64,000 nt of DNA from an uncultured Gemmatimonadota bacterium (GTDB lineage: Bacteria; Gemmatimonadota; Gemmatimonadetes; Gemmatimonadales; Gemmatimonadaceae): the NCBI GenBank assembly GCA_903882745.1, contig CAIRYG010000010.1, positions 62,001 through 126,000 on the forward strand. The letters are read 5' to 3'. This document shows, in pieces, positions 49,498 through 60,197 of this stretch; the first letter of the stretch is position 1, and each line of letters starts with the position of its first letter. Made by a program: the position numbers and the translations under genes. Under the pieces are notes generated by a model. The model saw nothing but the letters and a program-made list of their open reading frames with translations, was not told the DNA's origin and did no database searches.

Positions 49498-50867
49498 CAG
49501 TCCGTCTGTCGTAAGGGGAGACTACGGTCGATCCAGTCCTTCAGGGCGGCGTACGCGTGCGCGTCGCCGTTGAGCAATGGGGCTGCGGCAAAGTGGTGCT
49601 TGGGCGCCTCGCTGACCTTGCCAATGAGCCCCTGCACCACGACCTGATCTTCACTATCAAAGGCAATCGCGGCACGGGCGCCAGACTTGCGCGCACTGTC
49701 GAGCTGATTCCGCGAGGCCTGCGAGACATATTTGTCAGCGCTCAGTGCGTAATCCACACTGAACCCCGTGCGACGCAAATGCCGCGCGAGGATCAGCGCA
49801 TCGGCCACGCCGTGCGCGAGCACCCCGTCGCCGCCAACGATATACAAATCCGCAGCATTCCCCGTGGACGGGGGCACAAGCCCGCGCTCCTTGAGGAGTT
49901 CACCGAGCACCACATCGCCCATGCCGAAGCCGAGCGCGGGGAGATCAACGCCGCCGAGTGCCTGGAGCAGGTTGTCGTAGCGCCCGCCTCCGCAGATGGC
50001 GCGCAGCTCGCCCTTGGCATCGAACAGCTCAAAGACGGTGCCGGTGTAGTACGCCAAGCCGCGCACGATCGTCAGGTCCAGGTCAATCCACGCGCCATTG
50101 CCCAGCGCGTGCAGGTGATCCAAATAGCGCCCGAATCGTTCAAAGTGCGGCGCCAGCGCTTCCGAGTGCTTGAACCGGTCGCGGAGATCGGCCAGCGTGC
50201 CCGCTTCGCCAAAGGCCATCACGGCATCGATGGTCTTGGGTACGAGGCCCGCGGCGGCCATCTTGTCGATAGAAATTTGATGTGGCTGTCGTGCAAACTT
50301 GTCGAGCACGGCATAGACCGTTGGGAGCTGCTCCTCGGTCACGCCGATCTCGACCAGCAACGCGTTCAGCAGGCGACGATCCGAGACGCGGGCGCGCACA
50401 TCGTCGGGCCCCAGCCCCAGTTCGCGCATGATGTCGATCGCGACACTCAGCAGCTCAGCGTCTGCCAGCTCGCTGGGCTCGCCGACGATGTCGACGTTGA
50501 GCTGGAAGTGCTCGCGGAGCCGCCCGCGCTGCGCCCGCTCGTAGCGGAACAGCTGGGGCACCGAGAACCAGCGCACCGGCTTGCGGATCGCATTCGCGCG
50601 CGCCGCGACCATGCGTGCGAAGGTCGGCGTCATTTCGGGGCGAAGCGTGACCTCGCGACCACCCTTGTCGACGAAGTTATAGAGCTGGCCGACAATTTCG
50701 TCGCCGCTTTTCTTGGTGTACAAATCCAACGGCTCAAGCGGGGGTCCGTCGTACTCGACGAACGCATATCGACGCGCCACATTCCGCCACGCACGGAAGA
50801 TGTGGGCGCGCAGCGCGAACTCATCTGGATAGAAGTCCCGGAATCCGGGTAATGCGCCGGCAGCCAT
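49497..50867 (-). CDS. hisS: Histidyl-tRNA synthetase
   Basis: [88 protein letters not shown]. Confidence 0.93.
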   Translation of the reverse strand: MAAGALPGFRDFYPDEFALRAHIFRAWRNVARRYAFVEYDGPPLEPLDLYTKKSGDEIVGQLYNFVDKGGREVTLRPEMTPTFARMVAARANAIRKPVRWFSVPQLFRYERAQRGRLREHFQLNVDIVGEPSELADAELLSVAIDIMRELGLGPDDVRARVSDRRLLNALLVEIGVTEEQLPTVYAVLDKFARQPHQISIDKMAAAGLVPKTIDAVMAFGEAGTLADLRDRFKHSEALAPHFERFGRYLDHLHALGNGAWIDLDLTIVRGLAYYTGTVFELFDAKGELRAICGGGRYDNLLQALGGVDLPALGFGMGDVVLGELLKERGLVPPSTGNAADLYIVGGDGVLAHGVADALILARHLRRTGFSVDYALSADKYVSQASRNQLDSARKSGARAAIAFDSEDQVVVQGLIGKVSEAPKHHFAAAPLLNGDAHAYAALKDWIDRSLPLRQTD

Positions 50868-50875
50868 CCCGCAAT

Positions 50876-52159
50876 TTACCCAGCGGTAGGGCTTACCTCC
50901 AGCCGCGCCATCGCATCTCCGACCGTGTGGAACGACCCGGTAATCACCACGGTAACCCCTTCCTCGCTCCCCCGCACCAGCGCGCGGTCAAAATCGCGGA
51001 TCACTTCGGCCGACATCCCGAGCGACATGGCATAGGCCAAGGGCTCCGGAATGTCCCACGCTCGGCTCGACGGTGCGGTCGGGGCGTTGGTCAGAATGAC
51101 GTGGTCCACCACCGGCTGCAGCTCCCGGAGGATCCCCCGCCAGTCCTTGTCCGCCAGCACGCTCAGAACCGCCACCACCGGCCCCGGGGGCCGAACCGCG
51201 GCCAGGGTGCGCGCCAGCACCCCGGCGCCGTCAGGGTTATGGGCCACGTCAAAGATGTAGCGCCCCACGCGCTCAAAGCGCCCCGGAAGGCGAACGCGGT
51301 GGAGTCCGAGCTCCACCTCCGCCTGGGAGGGGCGAAAGCGCTCTGGAAGGGCGTCCAGCATCGCCAGGGCCACCGCGGCATTGGCGGCTTGGTGCGCCCC
51401 AAGGAGCGGAGTCCTGAGGCGTCGTCCAAAGGCCGGGAGGTCAAAGGAGGTCCCATCGGGGCCAACCGCGATCGACGTCGGCCCCCCTTCGTCGTACACG
51501 GTCCGCACCGGGGTCGCCCCCCGTTCGTGGGCCAGTCGAGTCAACAGGGCCCGAATCTCCTCCTCAGGCTCCCCAATCACGGCCGGAGTGCCAGGCTTGA
51601 AAATCCCCGCCTTCTCTACGGCAATCTCCTCCCGGGTCCCCCCGAGATACTCCACATGGTCGATGCCGATCGTGGTAACCCCCGCCACCAGCGGCGCGAC
51701 AACGTTCGTCGCATCCAACCGGCCGCCAAGCCCGGTCTCAATCACCGCTACATCCACCTGCGCCTCGGCGAAAAACTCGAACGCCATGGCGGTGGTCGCC
51801 TCAAAGAAGGTGGCCCCAAGCCGCTCGACGTCGGGCGTATACCGGTCGATAAAGGCCACAATTCGCTCGGGGGACACCGGCACCCCGTCGACCAGGAAGC
51901 GCTCGCGGAAATCCACGAGATGCGGCGACGTGTACTTGGCGACCCGGAGCCCCTTGGCGCGCAGCACGGCCTCGAGGGTGGCGCACACGCTGCCCTTGCC
52001 GTTCGTCCCCGCCACGTGGATCGTCGGGACACGCCGATGCGGATCGCCAAGAACCCCGAGGAATCCCTCGACGCGGTCGAGCCCCAGTCGCCAAACACCG
52101 GTCGTACGCGCGTAGAGAAAATCGAGCGCGTCGCCGTAGGTCTTCAGGCGGACGCCCAC
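50876..52159 (-). CDS. folC: Folylpolyglutamate/dihydrofolate synthase
   Basis: VPTIHVAGTNGKGSVCATLEAVLRAKGLRVAKYTSPHLVDFRERFLVDG; VIETGLGGRLDATNVV; FDVAHNPDGAGVLA. Confidence 0.95.
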   Translation of the reverse strand: MGVRLKTYGDALDFLYARTTGVWRLGLDRVEGFLGVLGDPHRRVPTIHVAGTNGKGSVCATLEAVLRAKGLRVAKYTSPHLVDFRERFLVDGVPVSPERIVAFIDRYTPDVERLGATFFEATTAMAFEFFAEAQVDVAVIETGLGGRLDATNVVAPLVAGVTTIGIDHVEYLGGTREEIAVEKAGIFKPGTPAVIGEPEEEIRALLTRLAHERGATPVRTVYDEGGPTSIAVGPDGTSFDLPAFGRRLRTPLLGAHQAANAAVALAMLDALPERFRPSQAEVELGLHRVRLPGRFERVGRYIFDVAHNPDGAGVLARTLAAVRPPGPVVAVLSVLADKDWRGILRELQPVVDHVILTNAPTAPSSRAWDIPEPLAYAMSLGMSAEVIRDFDRALVRGSEEGVTVVITGSFHTVGDAMARLEVSPTAG

Positions 52160-53007
52160 CCGGTCGCCGCTGGCTTTCCACTCATGTGCCGGAGCAACTG
52201 CCCCACCGTCTGCTTCATGTGGTGACGATGCACCACGCAGTCGACCATTCCGTGATCGAGCAAGAACTCCGCGGTCTGGAACCCCTCAGGGAGGTCCTGC
52301 CCGAGCGTCTGCTTGATCACACGCGGCCCCGCAAATCCGATCACCGCGCCCGGTTCGGCGATAATCGAGTCCCCGAGCATCGCAAAGCTTGCGCTCACGC
52401 CGCCCGTGGTTGGGTTCGTGAGAATCGACACGTAGGGAATCCCGCGCTCGGCGAGCTGCGACAACACGACCGACGTCTTGGCCATCTGCATGAGCGAGAG
52501 CACCCCCTCCTGCATGCGGGCGCCGCCAGAGGCCGAAATGACGATCAGCGGGAACTTCTTCTCGAGGCTGCGCTGCCCAAGGCGGGCGATCTTCTCACCG
52601 ACCACCGACCCCATGGAGCCACCCATGAAGGCGAAATCCATGATGCCCAGGTTCACCGGCATCTGGTCCATGGTCCCCGTGACGGTCAGAATGGCGTCAC
52701 CCTCGCCGGCGTTGGCCCGTGCCTTCTTGAGACGGGCCGGATAGTCCGGGAATCCAAGGGGATCCTTGGAGCGCAAATCCTCCTCGGTCTCCTCGATGGT
52801 GCCTGCGTCGAGCAGGATATGGGCAAAGTCAATCGCCCGAACACGGCGATGAAAATCGCAGCTCGGGCACACGTTGCAGTTCTTGGCGAACTTCTCGCGG
52901 ATGTCCGTATGCCCGCACGACTCGCACTTCTCCCACACGTCGGCGGGAATTTCGAGTCGTTCGGCGCGCGGCTTGCGCGGCTTCTTTTCTTTACGGAACC
53001 AGGCCAT
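52144..53007 (-). CDS. accD: Acetyl-CoA carboxylase carboxyltransferase subunit beta
   Basis: WEKCESCGHTDIREKFAKNCNVCPSCDFHRRV zinc finger; MGGSMGSVVGEKIARL; ISASGGARMQEGVLSLMQMAK; NPTTGGVSASFAMLGD. Confidence 0.97.
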   Translation of the reverse strand: MAWFRKEKKPRKPRAERLEIPADVWEKCESCGHTDIREKFAKNCNVCPSCDFHRRVRAIDFAHILLDAGTIEETEEDLRSKDPLGFPDYPARLKKARANAGEGDAILTVTGTMDQMPVNLGIMDFAFMGGSMGSVVGEKIARLGQRSLEKKFPLIVISASGGARMQEGVLSLMQMAKTSVVLSQLAERGIPYVSILTNPTTGGVSASFAMLGDSIIAEPGAVIGFAGPRVIKQTLGQDLPEGFQTAEFLLDHGMVDCVVHRHHMKQTVGQLLRHMSGKPAATGWASA

Positions 53008-53084
53008 GCGTGGAAAATGGGCGTAGAACGGGGTGTGGGCAAGAACTCTCGCCGGTCCCGCCACCCTTGACAGGGCTGGCCGAG

Positions 53085-54332
53085 CTAGCCTACGAGCGAA
53101 TGCGCCGGACCACGCCCCTCGGCCGACAGGCGCACGAGGATGCCAACAGAAATCCACGACGCAAGCAGGAAGGAGCCGCCGTAGCTGAAAAACGGCAGTG
53201 GGATGCCGGTAACGGGCATCAGGTTGAGCGTCATCCCTACATTTTCGATCAGGTGGGTAATCCAAATCGAGACGAGGCCGAACGCCACCAAGCTCGAGAA
53301 GGAATCCGTCGCCCGGGCCGCAACGCGGGTGCATCTGAGGAAGAGCACAAAAAAGAGCCCCAGCGCGATTGTCACCCCAATAAACCCCAGCTCCTCCCCC
53401 ACCACCGACCAAATAAAATCGGTGTGCTGCGCCGGCAGAAAGGCGAGCCGTTTCTGGCTTCCTTCGGTGAATCCCTTGCCGAGCCAGCCACCAGATCCGA
53501 TCGCGACTTGCGACTGAATCACATGGTAGCTGGCCCGGAGCGGATCAGCCGAAGAATCCAAGAACACCTTCAAGCGCCCCTGCTGGTAGGGATTGAGCTT
53601 GTCCCACAGCAACGGGGCCGCCACACCGAAGGCGAGGTTGGCCACCACCACCACCACCCCCTCAACCACCTCGGGCTTATACCAAAGCACGAGCGCGCAA
53701 ATCAGCAGGAACCAGGCTCCCCACATCCCGGTGTTGAACGCCAACACCAGGCTGATTGCGGGGCTGGCGAGCAACGTGAGCAGCTGCCAGGACACGCCGC
53801 GCCAAAACAGCATCGAAAAGTACATTCCGAGGAACACGATGCCGGTACCGAGGTCCGGCTGCAGCAGAATCAACATCAACGGCACGCCAACGACCAAGGC
53901 AGACGGCCACAGCTCGACGAGCGAATCCGGCGCTTCCTTTCGTTCCGATAACACGCGCGCCAGCATAAGGACCACCGCGAGCTTGGCAATCTCGGACGGC
54001 TGCCCCAGCTTCACCCCGCCAATCGCCAGCCAGCTGTGGTTGTTGCTCGCCCCGAGACCGCCCTTCCCAACAAAGATCAGCACCAGGAGCACAAAGCACG
54101 ATCCGACGTACGCGGGCGCCGTCATAAAGTCGAGCACACGCGACGACGCACGGCTCACGATCCACGCCGCCGCCAGGCCGAGCCCGAGCCAGGTCAGCTG
54201 GTGCCGCCACAAATTCGCGACCGCCGTTGGGTAATCGGTCTGCCCCGCCGAGTACACCATCGCGATGCCGAACGCGGAGAGGAGCAGCGCCACGACAACG
54301 AGCGGATAATCTGGCCGCGCGCCGCGTCTCAC
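53085..54332 (-). CDS. rodA: Rod shape SEDS protein RodA
   Basis: Multi-TM SEDS; QPSEIAKLAVVLMLARVLS; LQPDLGTGIVFLGMYFSMLFW; SYHVIQSQVAIGSGGWLGKGFTEGSQKRLAFLPAQHTDFIWSVVGEELGF. Confidence 0.96.
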   Translation of the reverse strand: MRRGARPDYPLVVVALLLSAFGIAMVYSAGQTDYPTAVANLWRHQLTWLGLGLAAAWIVSRASSRVLDFMTAPAYVGSCFVLLVLIFVGKGGLGASNNHSWLAIGGVKLGQPSEIAKLAVVLMLARVLSERKEAPDSLVELWPSALVVGVPLMLILLQPDLGTGIVFLGMYFSMLFWRGVSWQLLTLLASPAISLVLAFNTGMWGAWFLLICALVLWYKPEVVEGVVVVVANLAFGVAAPLLWDKLNPYQQGRLKVFLDSSADPLRASYHVIQSQVAIGSGGWLGKGFTEGSQKRLAFLPAQHTDFIWSVVGEELGFIGVTIALGLFFVLFLRCTRVAARATDSFSSLVAFGLVSIWITHLIENVGMTLNLMPVTGIPLPFFSYGGSFLLASWISVGILVRLSAEGRGPAHSLVG

Positions 54333-56104
54333 GGTCCCTCCGTCTGAATAAACTGGGTTGCGGACACCTTGAGATAATGCTCGATAATACGCGCCGCGAT
54401 CTTTGCCGCACGCGGACCATGTCCGCCGAACTCGAGCATCACCGCGACAACAATTTTCGGATCGTCGGCCGGCGCGAATCCGACAAACCAGGCATGATCG
54501 TTATTGGGATCTTGCGAGTTTTGCGCGGTGCCTGTCTTGCCCGCGAGCACAACGCCTTGGATTTTCGCGCTGCCTGCGGTGCCGCGACTCACCACGCCCG
54601 CGAGTGCATTGCGAATCCCCCGCATCTGCGTGGAGTCGAGCGTGAACAGGCGCGTCCGCTGCGCGGCACCCTGCACCACCCGCGGCTGTGCGGCCTGACC
54701 ATCGGTGGCGAGCGCGGTGTAGAAGCGCGCCATATTCACCACGGTCTGTGAGTTCTCCCCCTGGCCGATCGACAGGTTGAGCGACGCAGATTGATTCCAG
54801 CCGCCCGGATACTTGCGCGTGAAATACGCCTTGTAGTCTGAATCGGGAAACTGCGGACGCATCTCGGCGGGGAGATCAATGCCGCTGCGCGCATGCGAGC
54901 CCAAGGTGATGCCGCCGGCCACGAGACGAGCGAGGCCGATTTTCAGGCCAAGCTGGTAGAAATAGACGTCACACGACTGCTCGATGGCCTGCGCCAAGCT
55001 CACAGCACCATGCCCGCGCTTGTCGTGGCATTTGAAATAGCGATTGCCGTACTGGAACCCGCCGGTGCACGGCGTCGGCATCCGGTCGTCGAGTTTGACA
55101 ATCCCAAGCTCGAGTCCCATGACCGCCGTGGCGAGCTTCCAGGTTGAGCCCGGCGGATAGGTGCCCTGAATGGCTTTGTTGTAGAGTGGCTTCCGCTTGT
55201 CTGTGGTCAGCGAGCGCCAATAGTCTACCGGAATCCCGCCGGTAAATCGATTCGGATCAAAGGTCGGTGCACTGTGCAGGGCGAGCACCTCCCCAGACTT
55301 CGGCTCGATCGCCACAGCGGCACCAACGAGCGAGTCGCCAAAGAGCCCGTACACATACTTCTGCAAATCGAGATCGATGTTCGTCGGCAGCGGCGGTGCA
55401 GCCATCGGCGTCAACTCGGGGCGTGCACCAGCCTCGCGCACGACGCGTCCGAGCGCATCCACTTCCACGAACCGCACTCCTTCGCGCCCGCGGAGTCGTG
55501 ACTCGTAGCGCAGCTCAAGCCCCCCCTTTCCTACCTGCTGTCCGGCCTTGTATCCGAGGAACCCCTTGGACTGGAGCTGCTGCTCACTGATTTCGCCGGT
55601 GTACCCGACCAGTGAGGCGACCGCCGCTCCCTCTGGATACCATCGCTTGGACGATGCCTGAATAATCAGCCCTGGCAACTCAACACGGTGCTCTTCCAGC
55701 ACGGAGACCAACTCAAAGGTGGCGTCCGCAAAAATCACCGCGGGCCGATTCGGACTGCGCCGGTATCGCCGGACTACAGCGTCCTGCTGCTCCTGCGACA
55801 TTTCGACCGTTGCCGACAATCGCCGCAACGCACTCACCAACTGCGACTCTCGCGGCGCCAACAGCGACACGGTGTAGCCGACCTGATCCTCCGCAATCAC
55901 CAAGCCTTTGCGATCGAGAATGCGGCCGCGAGGCGCGGGAATCGGAATCTCGCGCAGTCGATTCTCATCCGAGTGCAGCGCGAACTGCGCGTTCTGGAGC
56001 ACCTGCGCACGAAAGAACGATCCCACGAGAAAGATGAACACCAACGAGAGAAGTGCGCCGGCAGTTCGCCCGCGCTGCTGCACCGCGTTGGGATGGAAAC
56101 TCAT
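54329..56104 (-). CDS. mrdA: Penicillin-binding protein 2
   Basis: IPAPRGRILDRKGLVIAEDQVGYTVSL; YPPGSTWKLATAVMGLE (SxxK); VVLAGKTGTAQN (KTG). Start inferred at MSFHPNAVQQRG. Confidence 0.95.
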   Translation of the reverse strand: MSFHPNAVQQRGRTAGALLSLVFIFLVGSFFRAQVLQNAQFALHSDENRLREIPIPAPRGRILDRKGLVIAEDQVGYTVSLLAPRESQLVSALRRLSATVEMSQEQQDAVVRRYRRSPNRPAVIFADATFELVSVLEEHRVELPGLIIQASSKRWYPEGAAVASLVGYTGEISEQQLQSKGFLGYKAGQQVGKGGLELRYESRLRGREGVRFVEVDALGRVVREAGARPELTPMAAPPLPTNIDLDLQKYVYGLFGDSLVGAAVAIEPKSGEVLALHSAPTFDPNRFTGGIPVDYWRSLTTDKRKPLYNKAIQGTYPPGSTWKLATAVMGLELGIVKLDDRMPTPCTGGFQYGNRYFKCHDKRGHGAVSLAQAIEQSCDVYFYQLGLKIGLARLVAGGITLGSHARSGIDLPAEMRPQFPDSDYKAYFTRKYPGGWNQSASLNLSIGQGENSQTVVNMARFYTALATDGQAAQPRVVQGAAQRTRLFTLDSTQMRGIRNALAGVVSRGTAGSAKIQGVVLAGKTGTAQNSQDPNNDHAWFVGFAPADDPKIVVAVMLEFGGHGPRAAKIAARIIEHYLKVSATQFIQTEGP

Positions 56105-56589
56105 CCCCGCTCCGCCGCCACCAGGGGCCGCACAATGCCAAGCACCACGATGCCAACAAGCGCCGTCAACACGGCCGACAGCGGCGCCCACAGGAACGCT
56201 TGCGCGACGAGCTCCCATCCGCGCACGCGATGCTCGGCCACGAGAAAGAGGAGATCGAAGGCCCACGTCCCAAGAAACACGAAGGCGCCATTGACACCGG
56301 CGTTATCGGCAAAGAACGCAGACTTGAGCCAACTCGCCCCAAAGCCCACGAGCGTCAGCGCAAAGGCCCCCGCGCCAAATGCCGCCGGCGTCAACGAGTC
56401 GGCCATCAACCCGAGGGCGAAGCCGCAGATCGCTGCGACACCCGGCCGTGCGCGCACCGCGACGATCAGCACCGCGAGCAGCAGAAAGTCCACATTAACC
56501 CGCCAGCCCAGCATTGGCCGCAGCGTGAAATGCAGCGCAATCAGCACGATCACCAGCGCGTAGAAGACCAAACCGCGATGACGACTCAT
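56101..56589 (-). CDS. mreD: Rod shape-determining protein MreD
   Basis: Small multi-TM protein between mreC and mrdA; ATGA overlaps. Confidence 0.85.
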   Translation of the reverse strand: MSRHRGLVFYALVIVLIALHFTLRPMLGWRVNVDFLLLAVLIVAVRARPGVAAICGFALGLMADSLTPAAFGAGAFALTLVGFGASWLKSAFFADNAGVNGAFVFLGTWAFDLLFLVAEHRVRGWELVAQAFLWAPLSAVLTALVGIVVLGIVRPLVAAERG

Positions 56590-57518
56590 GGCTTCACCGG
56601 CGGCGCCACCAACGAATCCCGGAGTCGCGCATTTATCGCCTCACCAGCAGCCACGACGCTGCGCCGCGCCGAGTCGGCAAGCGCCTCAAGGTTCCAAACG
56701 CCGTCGACGCCTTGTGTGCTCTTCGCGCGCGTCAGCACCATAACCGCACCGAGGTCAGCAAACTTCACCGCCGGGCGCAGCAAGTAAGTGCGTGCCCACG
56801 CCTCATTGGTCTTCAGCTCGTTGATGACGGTCCCCACGGGGATGTTCCGCGGAAAGACGCCCCCTGCACCGGAGCTCACAATCAGCGTCCCTGGGCGCAG
56901 CTGCATGCGCAGCGGCACGCTACGCAACTCCAGCAGGTAGCGGTCCGCACTCGGGCCCTGATGCGACGTCACAATCCCGTACGTGGCGCCGTCAGCCGAC
57001 ATTGCGCTTACGCGAAAATCAGGATGCGGCCAGAGAATCGCCACCGAGAGTGCAGGATCGGCACGCTGCACGACACCGACCAACCCTTCCGACACGATCA
57101 ACGGACTCAATGGCTCGACCCCAGCACTGGCGCCCGACGTCAGCGTGACGGTGAACTCGTCGCCCAGCGAGCGTCCCTGGAGAATCTCCGCGGGCACGAA
57201 TCCCCACTTCACGGCCCCAGCGAGGCCGAGAAGCTGGCGAAGTCGGGCGTTCTCATCCTCAACGCCGGTCAACCGTTGCGACCGCAGGGAGACGCTGTCG
57301 TTGAACCGACGCGTGACTGCTTCCGCCAAGAACGACCGGCGCGAGATTTCGGCGCGCGCCTGCATCGCGGCGGCTGGCGCAACGATGGTCGAGCGGAGAG
57401 CGCCGGCCACGCGATCCCGCGTGGCTCCGGGTGCAAACAGACACACGGCCGCAAGCAACGCGCATCCCGCGACGAGCGCGAGGTCGACTCTGGGGTCAGT
57501 CCGCTGCGGACGCGCCAC
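56586..57518 (-). CDS. mreC: Rod shape-determining protein MreC
   Basis: ENARLRQLLGL; VPAEILQGRSLGDEFTVTLTSGASAGVEPLSPLIVSEGLVGVVQ; position downstream of mreB. Confidence 0.93.
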   Translation of the reverse strand: MARPQRTDPRVDLALVAGCALLAAVCLFAPGATRDRVAGALRSTIVAPAAAMQARAEISRRSFLAEAVTRRFNDSVSLRSQRLTGVEDENARLRQLLGLAGAVKWGFVPAEILQGRSLGDEFTVTLTSGASAGVEPLSPLIVSEGLVGVVQRADPALSVAILWPHPDFRVSAMSADGATYGIVTSHQGPSADRYLLELRSVPLRMQLRPGTLIVSSGAGGVFPRNIPVGTVINELKTNEAWARTYLLRPAVKFADLGAVMVLTRAKSTQGVDGVWNLEALADSARRSVVAAGEAINARLRDSLVAPPVKP

Positions 57519-57532
57519 GCGCGGTCAGAACC

Positions 57533-58570
57533 TCAGGTGCTCAGGACGGACCAGTACTTCTCCTCGTCGTCGAGGATGCGGCCGGTCCCGCGCACGACGC
57601 ACGTCAGCGGATCCTCATCGACGTGAATCGGGAGTCCCGTCTCCTGCGTGAGCAGGACATCGAGCCCGCGAATCAGCGCACCGCCGCCGGTCATCACAAT
57701 GCCGCGATCCACGATATCGCTCGCCAGCTCAGGCGGCGTGATTTCGAGCGCACGACGCACCGCATCCACAATCTGCTGGACGGGTTCCTGGCACGCTTCA
57801 CGAATCTCGGCGGAATGCACGCGCACGGTTTTCGGAATCCCCGACACGAGGTCGCGTCCCTTCACTTCCATTTCGCGCTCTTCGCCCAGCGGCGCGGCAG
57901 ATCCAATCTGAATCTTGATGATTTCTGCGGTCGGCTCGCCAATCAGCAGGTTGTAGCTCTTTCGCATGAACTGCACGATGGCCATGTCGAGTTCGTCGCC
58001 GCCAACACGGATCGAGGTGTCGCTGACAATTCCCGATAGCGCGATAACCGCGATTTCCGTGGTGCCGCCGCCAATATCGATCACCATGTTGCCAGTTGGG
58101 GTCTCGACCGGCAAACCAACACCAATCGCCGCGGCCATTGGCTCGGCGACCATAAACACTTCCTTCGCACCAGCACCAAGCGCGGAGTCACGCACCGCGC
58201 GTTTCTCCACTTCGGTAATTCCCGACGGCACGCACACAATCACGCGCGGCTTCACCTTGAACACGTGGTTCTCGATGATCAGCGTCAGAAAGTAGCGCAG
58301 CATTTTTTCGGTGACTTCGAAGTCGGCGATCACACCGTCCTTCATGGGACGCACGGCAATGATCCCTTCGGGCGTGCGGCCGAGCATGCGCTTCGCCTCA
58401 AGTCCCACGCCCTTAATCTTGCGCGTCTCACGATCCATGGCGACGACGGACGGCTCATTGAGCACGATCCCCTCGCCCTTTACGTACACCAAGGTGTTTG
58501 CCGTGCCAAGGTCAACGGCAATAGCATTGGCGGGGAACAGCGAACCCGTCTTGAAGAATGGCCAGCGCAT
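57533..58570 (-). CDS. mreB: Rod shape-determining protein MreB
   Basis: [69 protein letters not shown]. Confidence 0.98.
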   Translation of the reverse strand: MRWPFFKTGSLFPANAIAVDLGTANTLVYVKGEGIVLNEPSVVAMDRETRKIKGVGLEAKRMLGRTPEGIIAVRPMKDGVIADFEVTEKMLRYFLTLIIENHVFKVKPRVIVCVPSGITEVEKRAVRDSALGAGAKEVFMVAEPMAAAIGVGLPVETPTGNMVIDIGGGTTEIAVIALSGIVSDTSIRVGGDELDMAIVQFMRKSYNLLIGEPTAEIIKIQIGSAAPLGEEREMEVKGRDLVSGIPKTVRVHSAEIREACQEPVQQIVDAVRRALEITPPELASDIVDRGIVMTGGGALIRGLDVLLTQETGLPIHVDEDPLTCVVRGTGRILDDEEKYWSVLST

Positions 58571-58720
58571 GATAAAAAGACTCGCGCGTTCGTGATCAGC
58601 GAACGGCTAGAGGAGTCCGAAAAGTGTCTCGTATAGGAACACTTGAAGGTACCCGAAACCGCAGGGCTGGGCAAGCAAACCGGGGTGGAGAACCGGCGGC
58701 CGACGGGGGGCGAAACGCCA

Positions 58721-58753
58721 AACGGCGGCCGGGCACGAAGCCCGACCGCCGTT
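58721..58753 (-). terminator. Hairpin downstream of susD-like gene
   Basis: AACGGCGGCCGGGC-ACGAA(G)-CCCGACCGCCGTT, 14-bp arms with one mismatch. Confidence 0.65.
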
Positions 58754-58781
58754 CAGTCCAATCCAGGGCCTACCGCAGGCG

Positions 58782-60182
58782 TTACGCGTTGCGGTCGATG
58801 CAGCCCTTAAAGTTGGGATTGTTGAGCTCGTCCGCAGGCACCGGGAGGTTCACATCCGCCCCGTAGACCGGCCCACGATAGTGGGTGCCGGTCGGGAAGG
58901 TGTTCGCCGGTGTACGGCCGTACTGGCGAATCAAGCGACGGAGGTCGCCGAGACGCTGGCCACGGCTGAACGTCCAGAACGCCTTCTCGCGGAACGTGAG
59001 GTTCACGCGATCCGCCGCCGTGCCCGGATCCGTCAGCGCGGGCAGCTGCGAGCCCGTGAGCGTGACCGTACCGAGCTTGGGCGGGGTCGCCCGGATCGTG
59101 TTGAGGGTCGACAGCCACGAGGCCGTGTTCCCTGCCGCCAAGAACGCTTCCGCTTCGACCATGCGCGCATCAACGCCGCTCAGGATCGGCACGGTGGTGG
59201 ACTGGGCCCACAGCGTCGTGGTCCGCGAGAAAGTGAAGCCGTCCTGCGCCTTCACGGTGTCCTTGCCGTTCTGAATCGTGTACGCGACCGGCACGCGCGG
59301 GTCATTGGCCGACCCGAACGGGATGGCGTTCGCAATCGGAAGATTGCGGGCGTTGCCCTCCAAGCTGTCGCCCACGCTATACCGGCGCTGGCTGAACGGC
59401 TGACTCCAGAGGATGTTATCACCCGAGCTCGTCGCGAACGTGGCGTCGTACGAGTAGGTGGTCGCAATCCCGGAGACGAGCGTCGCAGCCGCCGCATAGT
59501 TGCCAAGGCCAACCTGGGCCCGGGCCTTCGCGATCTTGGCAGCGGTGTTGATGCGCACCGTCGCGGCATCCGTCGCCGACGAAAAGCTGATCGCCGAGTC
59601 GAGCGAGGCCGAGGCCGCAGCGAACACCTGCAGAACAGTCAACGGCTGCCCGTACACAATCACCGGCTTTGACGCGTCGGTGAGCGGGATGCCGTTGCAG
59701 AAATCCGACGCCGCCTGCAGTTCGGCGAACCCACGCACGAGATACATCTCGGCGATGTTCGACGATGGCGTGGGCGCATACGTGTTGAGCGCCGCGATGG
59801 CCTGATTGGCCGCCGTGCGCGCACGCATGATCGTGCGGAACTGTGCGGTCACCGACGAGTTGCTCAACGTGATCGTGCGCTCGTCGGCTTCGTCGTTCTG
59901 AATGAAGGTGGAGCTGGTCGACCATTCGTCAGCCAGGAGTCCACCAAAGAGCCACGAGCTCTCCGTGCCTGCGGTCAGATCACGCAAGCGTGAGAGGGCG
60001 CCAAGACGCAGGCCGTTCGCGCCGTCAGCGTTGTTAATGTCGGCCGGATTGATCAGATCGGGGTCGGGGGCCCGCAACAGCGAGTCCGTCAACGTCCCGT
60101 GGCAACCGGCCAGCAGCAGCAACGCCCCTACACTCAGGGCGAGCCGACGCCGGATGCTTGAGGTATTCATGATGGTCTTCAT
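58782..60182 (-). CDS. RagB/SusD family outer membrane lipoprotein
   Basis: Lipobox LLLLAGCHGTLTDSLL; SusD-like body (YLVRGFAELQAASDFCNGIPLTD; VDARMVEAEAFLAAGN; FREKAFWTFSRGQRLGDLRRLIRQYG). Confidence 0.9.
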   Translation of the reverse strand: MKTIMNTSSIRRRLALSVGALLLLAGCHGTLTDSLLRAPDPDLINPADINNADGANGLRLGALSRLRDLTAGTESSWLFGGLLADEWSTSSTFIQNDEADERTITLSNSSVTAQFRTIMRARTAANQAIAALNTYAPTPSSNIAEMYLVRGFAELQAASDFCNGIPLTDASKPVIVYGQPLTVLQVFAAASASLDSAISFSSATDAATVRINTAAKIAKARAQVGLGNYAAAATLVSGIATTYSYDATFATSSGDNILWSQPFSQRRYSVGDSLEGNARNLPIANAIPFGSANDPRVPVAYTIQNGKDTVKAQDGFTFSRTTTLWAQSTTVPILSGVDARMVEAEAFLAAGNTASWLSTLNTIRATPPKLGTVTLTGSQLPALTDPGTAADRVNLTFREKAFWTFSRGQRLGDLRRLIRQYGRTPANTFPTGTHYRGPVYGADVNLPVPADELNNPNFKGCIDRNA

Positions 60183-60197
60183 GTGAGGGGTGGGCAT

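Noticed and set aside
50852-52225. 457-aa plus-strand ORF opposite folC
   Set aside because: folC on the minus strand is unambiguous; the opposite frame is low-complexity Arg/Gly/Pro.
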